This document shows, piece after piece, positions 1 to 8,375 of a stretch of 12,500 nucleotides of DNA (positions are counted from its first letter, which is position 1; each line of letters opens with the position of its first letter). The position numbers and the translations under genes were made by a program. This DNA comes from Halisarca cf. caerulea. Its lineage: Eukaryota > Porifera > Demospongiae > Chondrillida > Halisarcidae. Under the pieces are notes generated by a model, which worked only from the letters and a program-made list of their open reading frames with translations, had not been told where the DNA came from and searched no databases. The stretch spans positions 1 to 12,500 of the forward strand of contig CAUJGJ010000345.1 of NCBI GenBank assembly GCA_963170055.1, in the 5' to 3' direction.

Positions 1-1
1 G

Positions 2-364
2 GAATTGGGATGCCAGAGCAAATGTAGTGATGTTCAATCTAAATCTGATAGAAGAATGCTGATGAGACTGCGTGGAGGTACAGCTCCGTTTGAGATCGAA
101 GCAGGAAGATGGAAGGGTGTGCCAAGAGAGAATAGAATTTGTAAGCAGTGCCAGTTGAGTGAGATTGAGGATGTTACGCACTGGCTTTTAAGGTGTGAGA
201 GTCTAGCTGACTCCACAGCCCTGTTGATCCAGAAAATGATGATATCAGTTCCCGACTTCTCATCACTTAGTGATAAAGCCCAGCCTGCTCTAATTCTTGA
301 CCAAGCATGCCACTCTACTTCCATCAGGAAAATCTTGTGTAGAATGTGGAACATTCGTTTTTGA
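2..364 (+). mobile_element. LINE (non-LTR retrotransposon) C-terminal coding fragment, 5' end outside window
   Basis: The frame is open from the window edge to a TGA at 362-364, so this is the tail of a longer polyprotein. No true start codon is visible; the frame simply runs in from upstream. The peptide carries RLRGGTAPFEIE, then RWKGVPRENRIC, then a zinc-binding pattern C-x2-C-x9-H-x4-C (C-KQ-C ... VT-H-WLLR-C). Known family pattern: this arrangement closes the reverse transcriptase polyproteins of many CR1/L2/Jockey-type LINEs, after the RT domain. The last residues (MWNIRF) are followed by an AT-rich 3' flank ending in a TA microsatellite, as expected at a LINE 3' end. It does not resemble the other retroelement family in this window, whose C-terminus ends differently. 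The exact clade is inference. Confidence 0.75.
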
Positions 365-437
365 TTGTCTTGTGTTGTATTACAGTACTTTATTGGGCAT
401 AGCTTCCTAGTGTTGTACACATTGCACTTTAATAATT

Positions 438-441
<4 letters not shown>

Positions 442-521
<80 letters not shown>
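442..521. repeat. (AT)n microsatellite
   Basis: About 80 bases of uninterrupted AT dinucleotide follow the LINE 3' end. It may have grown from the element's AT-rich tail. Confidence 0.97.
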
Positions 522-524
<3 letters not shown>

Positions 525-559
525 CAATAATTATTGATATGTATAATACAGGAAAGAAA

Positions 560-820
560 AAAAAACAGACAAACTAGGAAATAAACACTGCATGACAAGA
601 CAAGAAAAAAACGCTATAAAAGAAAAAAAAAATCAAGGGGATCCAGAACTGGAACCTAAAACAGACACACAATTGAATTTCTGAACATATACACTAATAG
701 GTGAAAAAATGATTGAGAATCATTGGTCTTCAATCTTAAAAGTTTACCAATCTTCCTGAAGAAGGCAAGAGCTATCTCTCCAAAAGCACCAGATGTTTCT
801 ATGGCAATGAATACATAATA
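560..820 (-). mobile_element. 3' scrap of the RLE-type non-LTR retrotransposon family
   Basis: Read on the minus strand, roughly 815 to 656 encodes a peptide beginning FIAIETSGAFGE and running through RKIGKLLRL, NDSQSFFHLL and FRNSIVCLF. It lines up by eye with the extreme C-terminus of the longer copy at 1937-3690, which has LAFETMGTFSS, TRRIRLINNDSS and QRISVIIQRYN in the same order. Downstream on the minus strand is an A/T-rich 3' flank with several A (or T) runs at 550-635. Homology stops exactly where the MITE at 821 begins, so the MITE or an older deletion removed the rest. The copy is old, with many substitutions, and is not expressed as a gene. Confidence 0.6.
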
Positions 821-1266
<446 letters not shown>

Positions 1267-1312
1267 ATATACAGTATATATATGGTGGTATATACATTAT
1301 ATATTTACACCT

Positions 1313-1840
1313 TCAGCTTACTTTGCTTTTGCTGCTGGCTGCTTTTCACTCCTGGCCATTGGTTTAATCCTCCCTCAGAATGTAGCCATCCTTAGGCTAC
1401 CTCATCCCTGTCACCTTGAAGCCCTTCAAGTCTGCCAGAAAAGCCACAAGGCAGCTCCACCTTCTGGCTTAAGTGCATTTAAGCAAAAGAATTGGGATTT
1501 ACCTATCGATGAGCCCTCCTTTGAATCCCTTCTCAAGGATGGAGATGTTGAGGTCTCTGCTCCTCTTACTGCTGCTCACAAGAAAGAATGTGGTGCATGG
1601 CTCACAGTCCCATGCACTATGCAGTCTCTTCTGTCGGTCTAAGGATGGACAGTGAGTCTATTAGAGTTGCAGTTGGTTTGCGGCTGGGAGGAACTCTGCA
1701 GGTGTGTTGAACACCCTTGTCAGCTCTGTGGCATCCATGTTGACGAATCTGGTACTCATGGTCTCTGTTGCCATCGGAGCCTGGGTCGCATGCCTCATCA
1801 CACTGAGCTGAATGTCCTCATCTAGAGAGCACCTTCATCC
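1313..1840 (+). mobile_element. degenerate internal fragment of the RLE-type retrotransposon, plus strand
   Basis: Translating in shifting frames gives blocks in the same order as the minus-strand copy: AYFAFAAGC (against AYLASAAGC), KQKNWDLPIDEPSFESLL (against KQRCWDFPVIEATFNNLL), KKECGAWLTVP (against KQKESGAWLTAP), GLRMDSESIRVAVGLRLGG (against GLRLDDETIRVAVGLRLG), then HPCQLCGIHVDESGTHGLCC (against HPCQHCCEQVDQSATHGLSC) and RMPHHTELN (against RNPRHAELN). It is broken by a frameshift near 1630, another in the GGAACTCTGCAGGTGTGTTGA stretch near 1695, and a TAG at about 1823. Homology ends near 1840, directly against the A-rich 3' tail of the oppositely oriented copy. This suggests that the second copy inserted here or that the two were joined by rearrangement. 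Confidence 0.75.
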
Positions 1841-1842
1841 AA

Positions 1843-1883
1843 TATATATATATATATTTTATTATTATTATTATTTTTTTTTT
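1843..1883 (-). repeat. A-rich / (TAA)n tail at the 3' end of the long retrotransposon copy
   Basis: On the minus strand, after the stop codon at 1937-1939 and roughly 50 bases of 3' UTR, the sequence becomes GGGGAAAAAAAAAA, then several TAA units, then TA repeats. Such a tail marks the 3' terminus of a retrotransposed non-LTR element and fixes its orientation. Confidence 0.7.
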
Positions 1884-1936
1884 CCCCTCCAAATTATTCA
1901 ACAAAACCACATATACACATCTACATACATGTGTAC

Positions 1937-2582
1937 CTAAACATCTAGTTTACAATTACCCAGTACACATACACAATTATATCTTTGAATAATCACACTG
2001 ATTCTCTGACACAACGACAAATAAACTGATGAGTCATTGTTGATTAATCGGATTCTTCTGGTCACATCCTTTAAGAAAAGCATACTATCACTGGAGAATG
2101 TTCCCATCGTCTCAAATGCTAATGGAATCAAATGGAGAGTGGGTGTTAGGTCACTATACAGACGTCTCTTCTGTCCAGAGGCATTATCAGCCACTGACCC
2201 TGCATGAGATGAGCTGAGATGGAGATATGACGGGGCTAGAGTATCATGCACTGTTACATCCCAGATCAAAGCCCTCCCGTGTGACCAAGGGATGAGGCTC
2301 ATGCCATCGGGTCTGCGGCGATCTCTATGGGATAAACCTTGAGGCTCCAATGTGCTAGGGACTTTGATAGATGTGAGGGTTCTGTGGATAAACTGATTAA
2401 GTTCCGCATGTCGTGGGTTACGTCCTTGGCTTCGTACACAACTGAGTCCATGTGTGGCCGACTGATCCACCTGCTCACAGCAGTGCTGACAGGGGTGAGG
2501 GACACACAATGGGGTACCAAGACGTAGGCCAACTGCAACGCGAATCGTCTCATCATCGAGTCTTAAGCCGACTGCTGAGATA
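1937..2582 (-). pseudogene. C-terminal zinc and restriction-like endonuclease-type domain of the retrotransposon
   Basis: In the third segment, back in the first frame, PPISAVGLRLDDETIRV is followed by HPCQHCCEQVDQSATHGLSC (about 2435-2500), a C-x2-C...H-x4-C zinc pattern, then RNPRHAELN. Next come RRRPDGMS (about 2298-2320) and ALIWDVTVHDTLAPS (about 2226-2270). A CCHC motif followed by an [R/K]PD and a downstream acidic residue on a hydrophobic strand is the known signature of the restriction-like endonuclease that R2-type elements use to nick target DNA. Assigning it to this domain is inference by eye. The tail has AFETMGTFSSDS and QRISVIIQRYN, which the 560-820 scrap also keeps. Stop codon at 1937-1939. 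Confidence 0.65.
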
Positions 2583-2591
2583 GGGGGGGGG

Positions 2592-3088
2592 CTGTCAACC
2601 ATGCCCCTGACTCCTTCTGTTTGCAAGCTAACAGTCTGGCTCTTGACTTTTGTTCACTTCTGAGAAGGAGGTTGTTGAAAGTTGCTTCTATCACTGGAAA
2701 GTCCCAGCACCTTTGTTTTGCAGCATTGTCTTCGGTGGGTGGTGGTTCTGTGGATAGCTTCTGCCAAATAGTTATGGCTTCATGTTGTAGTGAGTGCATC
2801 GAGGAATAGATCACATCAGGTAGAAGAGTCTGTAGGATTGTAGCACAACCAGCAGCTGAGGCTAAGTAAGCAGACGGTGCTAGCTTGGCTGCACTATGAA
2901 TTCCAAGACCTCCTGCATTGATGGGCAATGCTGCCTGCATCCTGGAATCGTCATTCAATTGTATGTTACAAATACCCTCCAAGAGACTTCTCTGGATGCT
3001 GTCAAAGTCTTCCAGCAAAGTAGACCGAAAACAAATTGCTGTTCTCAGGATGTATAAGATCTTGGGCATGGTGAAGGCGTTCCGTAGC
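2592..3088 (-). pseudogene. retrotransposon thumb/connection region (second reading frame)
   Basis: In the shifted frame, LRNAFTMPKILYILRTA leads into a region with LLEDFDSIQRSLLEGI, ALPINAGGLGIHSA, KLAPSAYLASAAGC and finally KESGAWLTAP. The GGLGIHSA and APSAYLASA pattern is the helical thumb/connection that follows RT in this family. The plus-strand remnant at 1313-1840 preserves the same segment, which confirms it as real sequence and not chance. An ATG at about 3069 exists but is only the Met of TMPKIL inside the domain, so it should not be taken as a translation start. The frame ends when the G9 run at 2583-2591 shifts it toward a stop shortly after. Confidence 0.75.
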
Positions 3089-3690
3089 AGTCAGGGCATC
3101 ATGTGCATGTAGGAGCTTCAATCTGTCTCCTAAAGTTTGTAAAGAGTGTATCTTTGACTCAATGGCTGAGTTGACTGATACATCACCTCCAATGGGGGAT
3201 CCCAGCAGCATCGCGTTATGTGAACTAACAACAGTTAAAGATGGAAAAGCCGATATCATGGTTGATACTGCACTTTCATCGTCACTGATGATTTCACTTT
3301 TCCGTGTATTGAGATTTAGACCCAGGTCTTTCGAAGCCTCAATCAGGAATCTCAAATCTCTCAATACATCTTCCACTGGACCGCCCAAGGTTCCATCATC
3401 TAGATAGAAGGCCTTAAACGTGGAAGTGAGGCATGAGATCATATCATGGATTGATAGGCAGAACAAAAGTGCCCCAAGTGGGTCACCCTGTTGCACCCCC
3501 TCTGAAGATGGAATGACACAATGTCCAAAATACAGATTGGTGGATTGGCTGTAGACAGAGTGTACAAAGGGATAGATTCCAGGGGTATTTTTCAAGACTG
3601 CCATTAACATCTTATCACGGCGAACTGTGTTGAAAGCGTTTGTGTAGTCCAATTTGTCCATCACGTGCTGATCCCCCAAGTTGGAGAGGG
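3088..3690 (-). pseudogene. reverse transcriptase domain of the retrotransposon (first reading frame)
   Basis: The frame runs from about 3690 downward. It shows RT block A as KLDYTNAFNTVRRDKML (about 3616-3657), block B as EGVQQGDPLGALLF (3461-3502), and the catalytic block C as FYLDDGT (3389-3409). These are followed by LGLNLNTRKSE, the usual post-active-site motif, and LLGSPIGG. The two aspartates of LDD and the block A aspartate, which bind metal in RTs, are all present, so the fold looks intact. The NAFN form of block A and the YLDD form of block C differ from the FADD/YADD of common LINEs. No ATG starts the frame. It loses register near 3088, in the CCGTAGCAGTCAG stretch, where the next frame continues as LRNAFTMPKILYILRTA. 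Confidence 0.85.
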
Positions 3691-3704
3691 TTAAATGTCT
3701 AAAC

Positions 3705-4085
3705 GTATAAAGACTCGTACGTAAACGAAAATCCTCAAGTGAATGTTTATTGGACTTGATACGACATAATAGAATAATTTACTAGAGAAACATCAACTTT
3801 TAAATGTCGTAGAATTACTGATATTGCGTTCATACGTGAGCAATTCAGTCAGTTCAAATTCATTGTCTATTAATAAGAGAACACCAGATAGTCACATAGC
3901 CTTCACACTCCAGCGCCATCCTCAATTCCAATGCCATTATCAATGCAAACACCATCTGGCATCATCCTTCATTCCGCTGCCATCCTCTTTTACCTCCACT
4001 CTAATACCATGGCCTCAGGCCCTGTTCCAACACCATCATTGGAAGTATATATCATGCCATCAATGCAAACACTGTCCATCATCAT
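3705..4085 (+). repeat. left arm of the long inverted repeat
   Basis: This arm begins near GTATAAAGACTC and runs through one and a fraction of the internal tandem units, seen here in the CCA-rich orientation (CATTATCAATGCAAACACC, CATCATTGGAAGTAT, then a second ATCAATGCAAACACT). Homology to the right arm fades after about 4085. The open frame across it is mirrored on the opposite strand of the other arm, but only because the arms are copies. Its composition (His/Pro/Ser-rich, low complexity) argues against coding. Confidence 0.8.
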
Positions 4086-5220
4086 TCATATTTGATTTGA
4101 TCTTTAATTGCATTAATCTGTTTGCCATCTGCTAAGATCTGTGATTATTGCAATCAGAGGACCAATAGTAATTGCAGATCTTAATTAGAAGAGTCTGAAT
4201 TGAATCTGGCATCTAATCCCGACAATAGTAAGGTGTTTGTGTGACATCTACTATCATGTTGGCAAGATACCTGAAGAAGAGCAACGCTGAGCAATGCCAT
4301 CAGTCCCAGTATAGCTCTGGTAGTTCTTGTACTGTATCACCAGATCATTTGGAGGCACTGCTGGCATAGCGAAGTGTTTTCTACATCAATAGCAAGTAGA
4401 GACATGTTCACTATGGAACACCAATGTAAATGGGGCAGCTGCAGGTAGTGCAGGGTAACAGCCTGGTGTTTGCAGCTGAGGGGGCTGAATACAGATGCAA
4501 TGGCCAGGGTGGAACTGGTGAAACACAAGGTGAAAGCAGGCAGAGTTGATGTAAAAGTGCTGAATGGTGCAGGTACTTGTAACAGTTAATTTTTTATTGT
4601 GTCCAGTTATTTCTTAAGGGTACCCAAAACACAGCCAATTTTGATTCAAAAACAAACTGAGGCCAACTAATTAGTTGACCTTGCCACAAGACTCAACAAA
4701 TTTGTTGCCTTTATGGAGGAGTGAATATTATGTTATGGCTACAATTCACACAAATATGACACATATCTGGGTCATTGACTTGTTATTGTTACACCAAAGA
4801 GGACATTTCAGCTGAAATGAGGCAATCTTCACACTGACAAGTTTTGGCATTCCTGAGATTTATTCCATTTCTGGTTCAAAATCCAAGCAGCTCCAATGAA
4901 ATACTCAAGATTTGGTGCAAAATCAAGCTATGTTTACAAATTCTTCAGAATTGTTATGAACACAGTAAAAAAGCCAGACCCAACAGAGACCAGATAGAAA
5001 ATAATTGGAGATGACAAAAATGACCTGTTTTGTAGCATTTACCTAGATTCTGCTTAACAATGTTCGCAATCTTAACTGTTTCAACTCAATAATCAAAGCT
5101 CCGACTTAAGCACATGTTCAGCTACAACAAGTCATCAAACTAATAATAGAAAAATGCACATACTACATACAATAACAATTACAATACCACACAATAAGCA
5201 CAGATTCAACTACTAGATAT
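4086..5220. other. interior of the long-TIR element, no recognisable gene
   Basis: About 1.1 kb lies between the inverted arms. The longest open frame is 63 codons on the minus strand (4337-4528) and resembles nothing I know. There is no DDE-transposase motif, RT motif or tRNA-like structure, only moderately AT-rich unique sequence. The stretch 4340-4560 is somewhat richer in G (many CAG/GCTG and GGTGAA triplets) and could be an old captured fragment, but no protein is evident. The part right of about 4570 is plain AT-rich DNA. Confidence 0.5.
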
Positions 5221-5252
5221 ACATTGGCTTTAGTGGGGAGAATGATGTCTGC

Positions 5253-5516
5253 CATGATACTGCCAATGGTGGTGTTGAAGCAGGCAATGATATTGGAGTG
5301 GAGGTTGAAAGAGAGGATGGCACTGGAATGGAGGGTGGCACTGAGTGGTGTTTGCATTGATAATGGCATGATACTTCCAATGATGGTGTTGGAACAGGGC
5401 CTGAGGCAATGGTATTGGAGTGGAGGTCGAAGAGAGGATGGCACTGGAATGAAGGATGGTGCCAGATGGTGTTCGCATTGATAATGGCATTGGAATGAAG
5501 GATGGTGCTGGAGTGT
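5253..5516. repeat. tandem repeat, ~114-121 bp unit, in the right arm of the foldback element
   Basis: The anchor CATGATACTKCCAATGRTGG occurs at 5253 and again at 5367, 114 bases apart. The sequence preceding it, GCATTGATAATGG, recurs 121 bases later at about 5475-5487. Each unit contains GGCACTGGAATG and TGGTGTTNGCATTGATAATGG. A partial third unit starts at 5488. The left arm holds one complete unit and parts of another. The array is G/A-rich on the plus strand, giving low-complexity open frames on both strands that should not be called genes. Confidence 0.75.
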
Positions 5517-5712
5517 GGAGGCGATGTGACCTTTTGCTGTTCTCTTGATTATAGACAATGACTTTGAACTGACTGAATTGCGCACGTATGAATGCATATA
5601 ATCAGTAATTCTACGACATTTAAAAGTTGATATTTCTCTGGTAAATATTCTATTATATCGTATCAAGTCCAATAAACGGTAACTTAAGGATTTTGAGTAT
5701 GAGTCTTTATGC
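5330..5712 (-). repeat. right arm of the long inverted repeat
   Basis: Reverse complement of the left arm, ending near GAGTCTTTATGCC. Compared with the left arm it lacks a few bases near the end (TCAAAATCC against GTAAACGAAAATCC). It also overlaps a longer tandem array, so the arms differ in repeat copy number. Confidence 0.8.
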
Positions 5713-5864
5713 CGACAATTTTGTAGCCGCATGGGTCAACAGCCATTTTATCGTTTGCATTTAATCAATCTCATGATATTAAACAACTATAGACTGCTCT
5801 GTCATTCTTTACAAATCATATTGTTATTATTAAGCGCGAAAAAAAATTATCGTTACGTCACGCT

Positions 5865-5938
5865 GTTCCGTTATTCCGCCATTCCGTTATTCCGTATTCC
5901 GCTCAGTGTTCCGTTATTCCGCCATTCTGTATTCCGCG
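5865..5938. repeat. short tandem array of CCGTTATT / CCGCCATT octamers
   Basis: The sequence is a run of octamers and variants: GTTCCGTTATTCCGCCATT, CCGTTATT, CCGTATT, then a spacer CCGCTCAGTGTT, then CCGTTATT, CCGCCATT, CTGTATT and CCGCG. The block GTTCCGTTATTCCGCCATT occurs twice, about 45 bases apart. This is a minisatellite-like array of unknown role. It follows an A run and sits outside the neighbouring foldback element. Confidence 0.8.
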
Positions 5939-6507
5939 TTTTAGTAACTCCTTCATGCATGTACCCATATATCCCACTACTAATTAAACTTGTGTTTTTG
6001 TTTTGTGTTCATTGTTGGAATCCCTGTGAATGAGCTTTCTTCCAGGGCAATAATGATACTGAAACAGAAGTGACTACCCAGCGTATTATGCATCCTTTTC
6101 GTTTGTGTAGTTGTAATTATACGCCTGGGTGATCTTGATTTGGGATTTGGGATTTCAACCAATTTAACCAGGCTGCAGATAGATTTGACCAATCAGATCG
6201 CAGATTGCATGCAAGACTCGCTTCTAAATTTGTGCAATCATTTGCATAAAATAGAAGGTGAATTGAACATGCTATTGGCAATATCATTGGATAAAGGCGA
6301 TGTTCAGTGGAAAACAGCTTCGCTATAGTTAGAATGCTGCGATCTTCACACATATTATGCATGTGCGAAATTACTGCACACAATGATCTTAATACATTGT
6401 ACCAGATACAGGTTATCTAGGATGAGAGGAATATGCTGCTTGACATAGATATGAGAATCAGCCCACAACGAGTGCATAGTATTACATACAATAACTGTGA
6501 AATACAG
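5939..6507. other. AT-rich intergenic stretch, no supported gene
   Basis: I see no RNA gene or recognisable protein. A plus-strand frame of about 62 codons (6140-6328) contains LTNQIADCMQDSLLNLC and HLHKIEGELNMLL. It has a helical, heptad-like look, but it has no ATG start and no visible homology, and the flanking splice signals are not persuasive. A real exon cannot be excluded. Confidence 0.3.
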
Positions 6508-6790
<283 letters not shown>

Positions 6791-7040
6791 GCTCTTACAG
6801 TGTCATGCACTCAGTATTTATACACAATGTTATTTATACATTACATTGTACATTAATTCTAGCCTGAGTAACGTCTAAACTCTGCTAGTGGACACACAAA
6901 TTATTTTGCAGCCTCGGGTTTCTTTAAGGGGCACAACTTGTGGTCCCTGGTTATTATCCTCCATAACCTCCAATACAATTTAATTAACCTCCTAAAGATG
7001 AAGTTTGTTTACTGAGTAGGATATATTTTTAACTGACCCC

Positions 7041-7123
7041 GACTCAGTGACATACATCACTGACTGACTCATGTCCTGGCCATATATGGAGATATGGCCA
7101 GGACAGGCAAATATCACTGAGTC
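7041..7123. repeat. 83-nt foldback (palindromic hairpin)
   Basis: The inner arms TGTCCTGGCCATAT (7072-7085) and ATATGGCCAGGACA (7092-7105) are perfect 14-bp reverse complements around a 6-nt loop. The outer arms GACTCAGTGA (7041-7050) and TCACTGAGTC (7114-7123) are perfect over 10 bp. Unpaired bases lie between inner and outer stems, more on the left. The most likely reading is a tiny foldback transposon remnant or an extruding palindrome upstream of the lyase-like gene. A structured transcript is possible. Confidence 0.75.
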
Positions 7124-7363
7124 AGCATATTTCACAGATCTAGACTGTGTATATATTGTGGGCATGCACGCACATACCCATGCACATGTGTACATAAGTA
7201 TGCCCATGTACATTAGATTGTACAAACTAGGCTATAATTAAGTAAGAATTTCAATTCCCTTAATTGACTATGTGGTTGTAATTATATTTAGACTACCTAC
7301 TAGAGGCTTGGCAGTTGGTACCCATTATAATTGACTGTGGTAGCTCACCCATACTCATTCTGG

Positions 7364-7370
7364 TATATAA
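7364..7370 (+). promoter_or_regulatory. candidate TATA box of the lyase-like gene
   Basis: TATATAA lies 44 bases before the ATG at 7408. Transcription starting about 30 bases downstream would leave a leader of only about 14 bases. The surrounding DNA is AT-rich, so a chance match is quite possible. Confidence 0.35.
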
Positions 7371-7560
7371 CCGTCTATACTAATTAACAGTCTATAGAGT
7401 CAGAGGAATGGAGGAAGACAATCCTTTATCATTGGAAAAAGCGAGAACTTCAAGCATGATCACCAAAGATGTTGCCCGCATGGAAGATGCTGTTGAGGAC
7501 AAATCCACGAAGAGAACTGTTTTGAGAGATCTAGATTGCTTTGTACTGGATAACTCTATC

Positions 7561-7568
7561 CGCGCGAG
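7561..7568 (+). other. frameshift in a CG run of the lyase-like gene
   Basis: The bases ATC CGCGCG AGAGC contain one CG more than the conserved reading needs. With one CG fewer, the protein reads DNSIRESTVGQLRGHT without a break. Slippage in a dinucleotide run explains it equally well as mutation or as base-calling error. Confidence 0.7.
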
Positions 7569-8372
7569 AGCACAGTGGGTCAGCTTCGTGGTCACACGTT
7601 GGAAAATAAATGGAAAATATTCAATGAAGTCAAGAAGTGCGGGATAAAACACGTAATCGTTGCCGCCTTTTCTCACATGACACGCGTCGACGACGAATTC
7701 ATACGCCAGTTGGGCGAACGCGGAGAAGATTTGTCTACACTGTACGCATTCACTGAAGTTACGGAGCGTATCAAGGATGGAGTGCCAGACAAAGGCACAG
7801 TCCCCGTTGGGATGAGGAAGATGAAGGCTTTTGGTTTGAGAAATCCCATTATCGAAGTCGACCTTGCTGACGATCATGTTGATTGGATGGGAAAATTCAC
7901 AGTGGAGGACTACTGCGAGCTTATTCTCAATAGGATCAATTGGGCCAAAGGCAATCTTACCGAAGATCAAAAAGGCATCAACATCTTCGTCAACTTTCGG
8001 GACTTCCCTTTCGCAATAGCTAAGCATCCGCATCGTCTTCTCCAGGTAACAGCGTTTCTCGCGAGGTTGCCAGAAGATATACGGCCATTTGGTCTTCTCT
8101 ATGAGGAGCCAACGGGAAGACTGATGCCAGAGGAAATGGGTGTTTATACGTCCACCGTTCGAAAAGTCATGAATGAGCATGGTTGGGCAGCAGGCAAACT
8201 TCTTGTCCATGTTCATGAAAAGTGGGGTCTTGCTGAAACGGTGCAATTGTCCTGTCTGAGCAACGGTGCTGATGGAGTTTGGGCCAGTTTATGTCAGGAA
8301 GGAGCTGCCGTAGGCCATGCGTGTTCCACCATCACATTGATGAACCTTGTTCGCATGGGGAATAAGATTGTT

Positions 8373-8375
8373 TAG
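8373..8375 (+). other. in-frame TAG within the lyase-like gene
   Basis: The stop sits between RMGNKIV and EKYNCTELRRAAVAV, in the same frame as both. Reading continues for 263 more codons through FDFGGISGG and the EF-hand. One base change from GAG, CAG or AAG would create it. The preceding TTGTTTAG resembles a splice acceptor, but the coding sequence is continuous on both sides and nothing needs removing. Confidence 0.75.

Larger units (their letters stand above)
1846..3690 (-). mobile_element. 5'-truncated non-LTR retrotransposon with RT and restriction-like endonuclease-type C-terminus
   Basis: Read on the minus strand from 3690 down to the A-rich tail at about 1846, the element encodes about 580 residues: reverse transcriptase, thumb-like linker, then a zinc/RPD C-terminal domain. 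The frame changes twice, near 3088 and at a G9 run (2583-2591), but no internal stop appears otherwise, so the copy is fairly young. Homology starts abruptly just before the LDYTNAFNT motif, and the missing N-terminal part fits ordinary 5' truncation on integration. The long-TIR element begins within about 15 bases of that edge, so loss caused by that insertion is an alternative. Order and motifs resemble early-branching, endonuclease-C-terminal clades (R2/NeSL/CRE-like). Clade placement is inference. Confidence 0.8.
3705..5712. mobile_element. ~2-kb foldback element with long terminal inverted repeats, non-autonomous
   Basis: The sequence from 3705 rightward to about 4085 reappears inverted from 5712 leftward to about 5330. 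Strings such as TTTATTGGACTTGATACGA, CAACTTTTAAATGTCGTAG, AGAATTACTGAT and GCAATTCAGTCAGTTCAAA occur in both arms in the same order, with scattered substitutions and small gaps. Long-TIR elements of this size are usual for Mutator-like, foldback or some other cut-and-paste transposons, but no transposase is encoded between the arms. I could not find a convincing target-site duplication, and the outermost bases are uncertain by about 15 on each side. Arms that are diverged but still long indicate an old insertion. The superfamily is not assignable from what is visible. Confidence 0.75.

Noticed and set aside
3824..4135. 103-codon open frame on the plus strand
   Set aside because: This is the left-arm counterpart of the frame above, created by the inverted repeat, with no protein family signal.
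5253..5516. Possible CRISPR-like regular array
   Set aside because: Units are contiguous, 114-121 bp, with no unique spacers between short repeats, and the context is eukaryotic transposon DNA.
5163..5732. 189-codon open frame on the minus strand
   Set aside because: It lies in the right inverted arm and the tandem repeat. It is His/Ser/Pro-rich and periodic, with a copy in the left arm, so repeat structure explains it.
6140..6328. 62-codon frame with helical character
   Set aside because: It has no ATG start, no known motif and no convincing splice borders. Left as an unsupported possibility.
7392..8246. 284-codon open frame on the minus strand
   Set aside because: It is antisense to the lyase-like barrel. 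The plus strand carries ordered family motifs, whereas the minus frame has no recognisable domain and arises from codon bias on the other strand.
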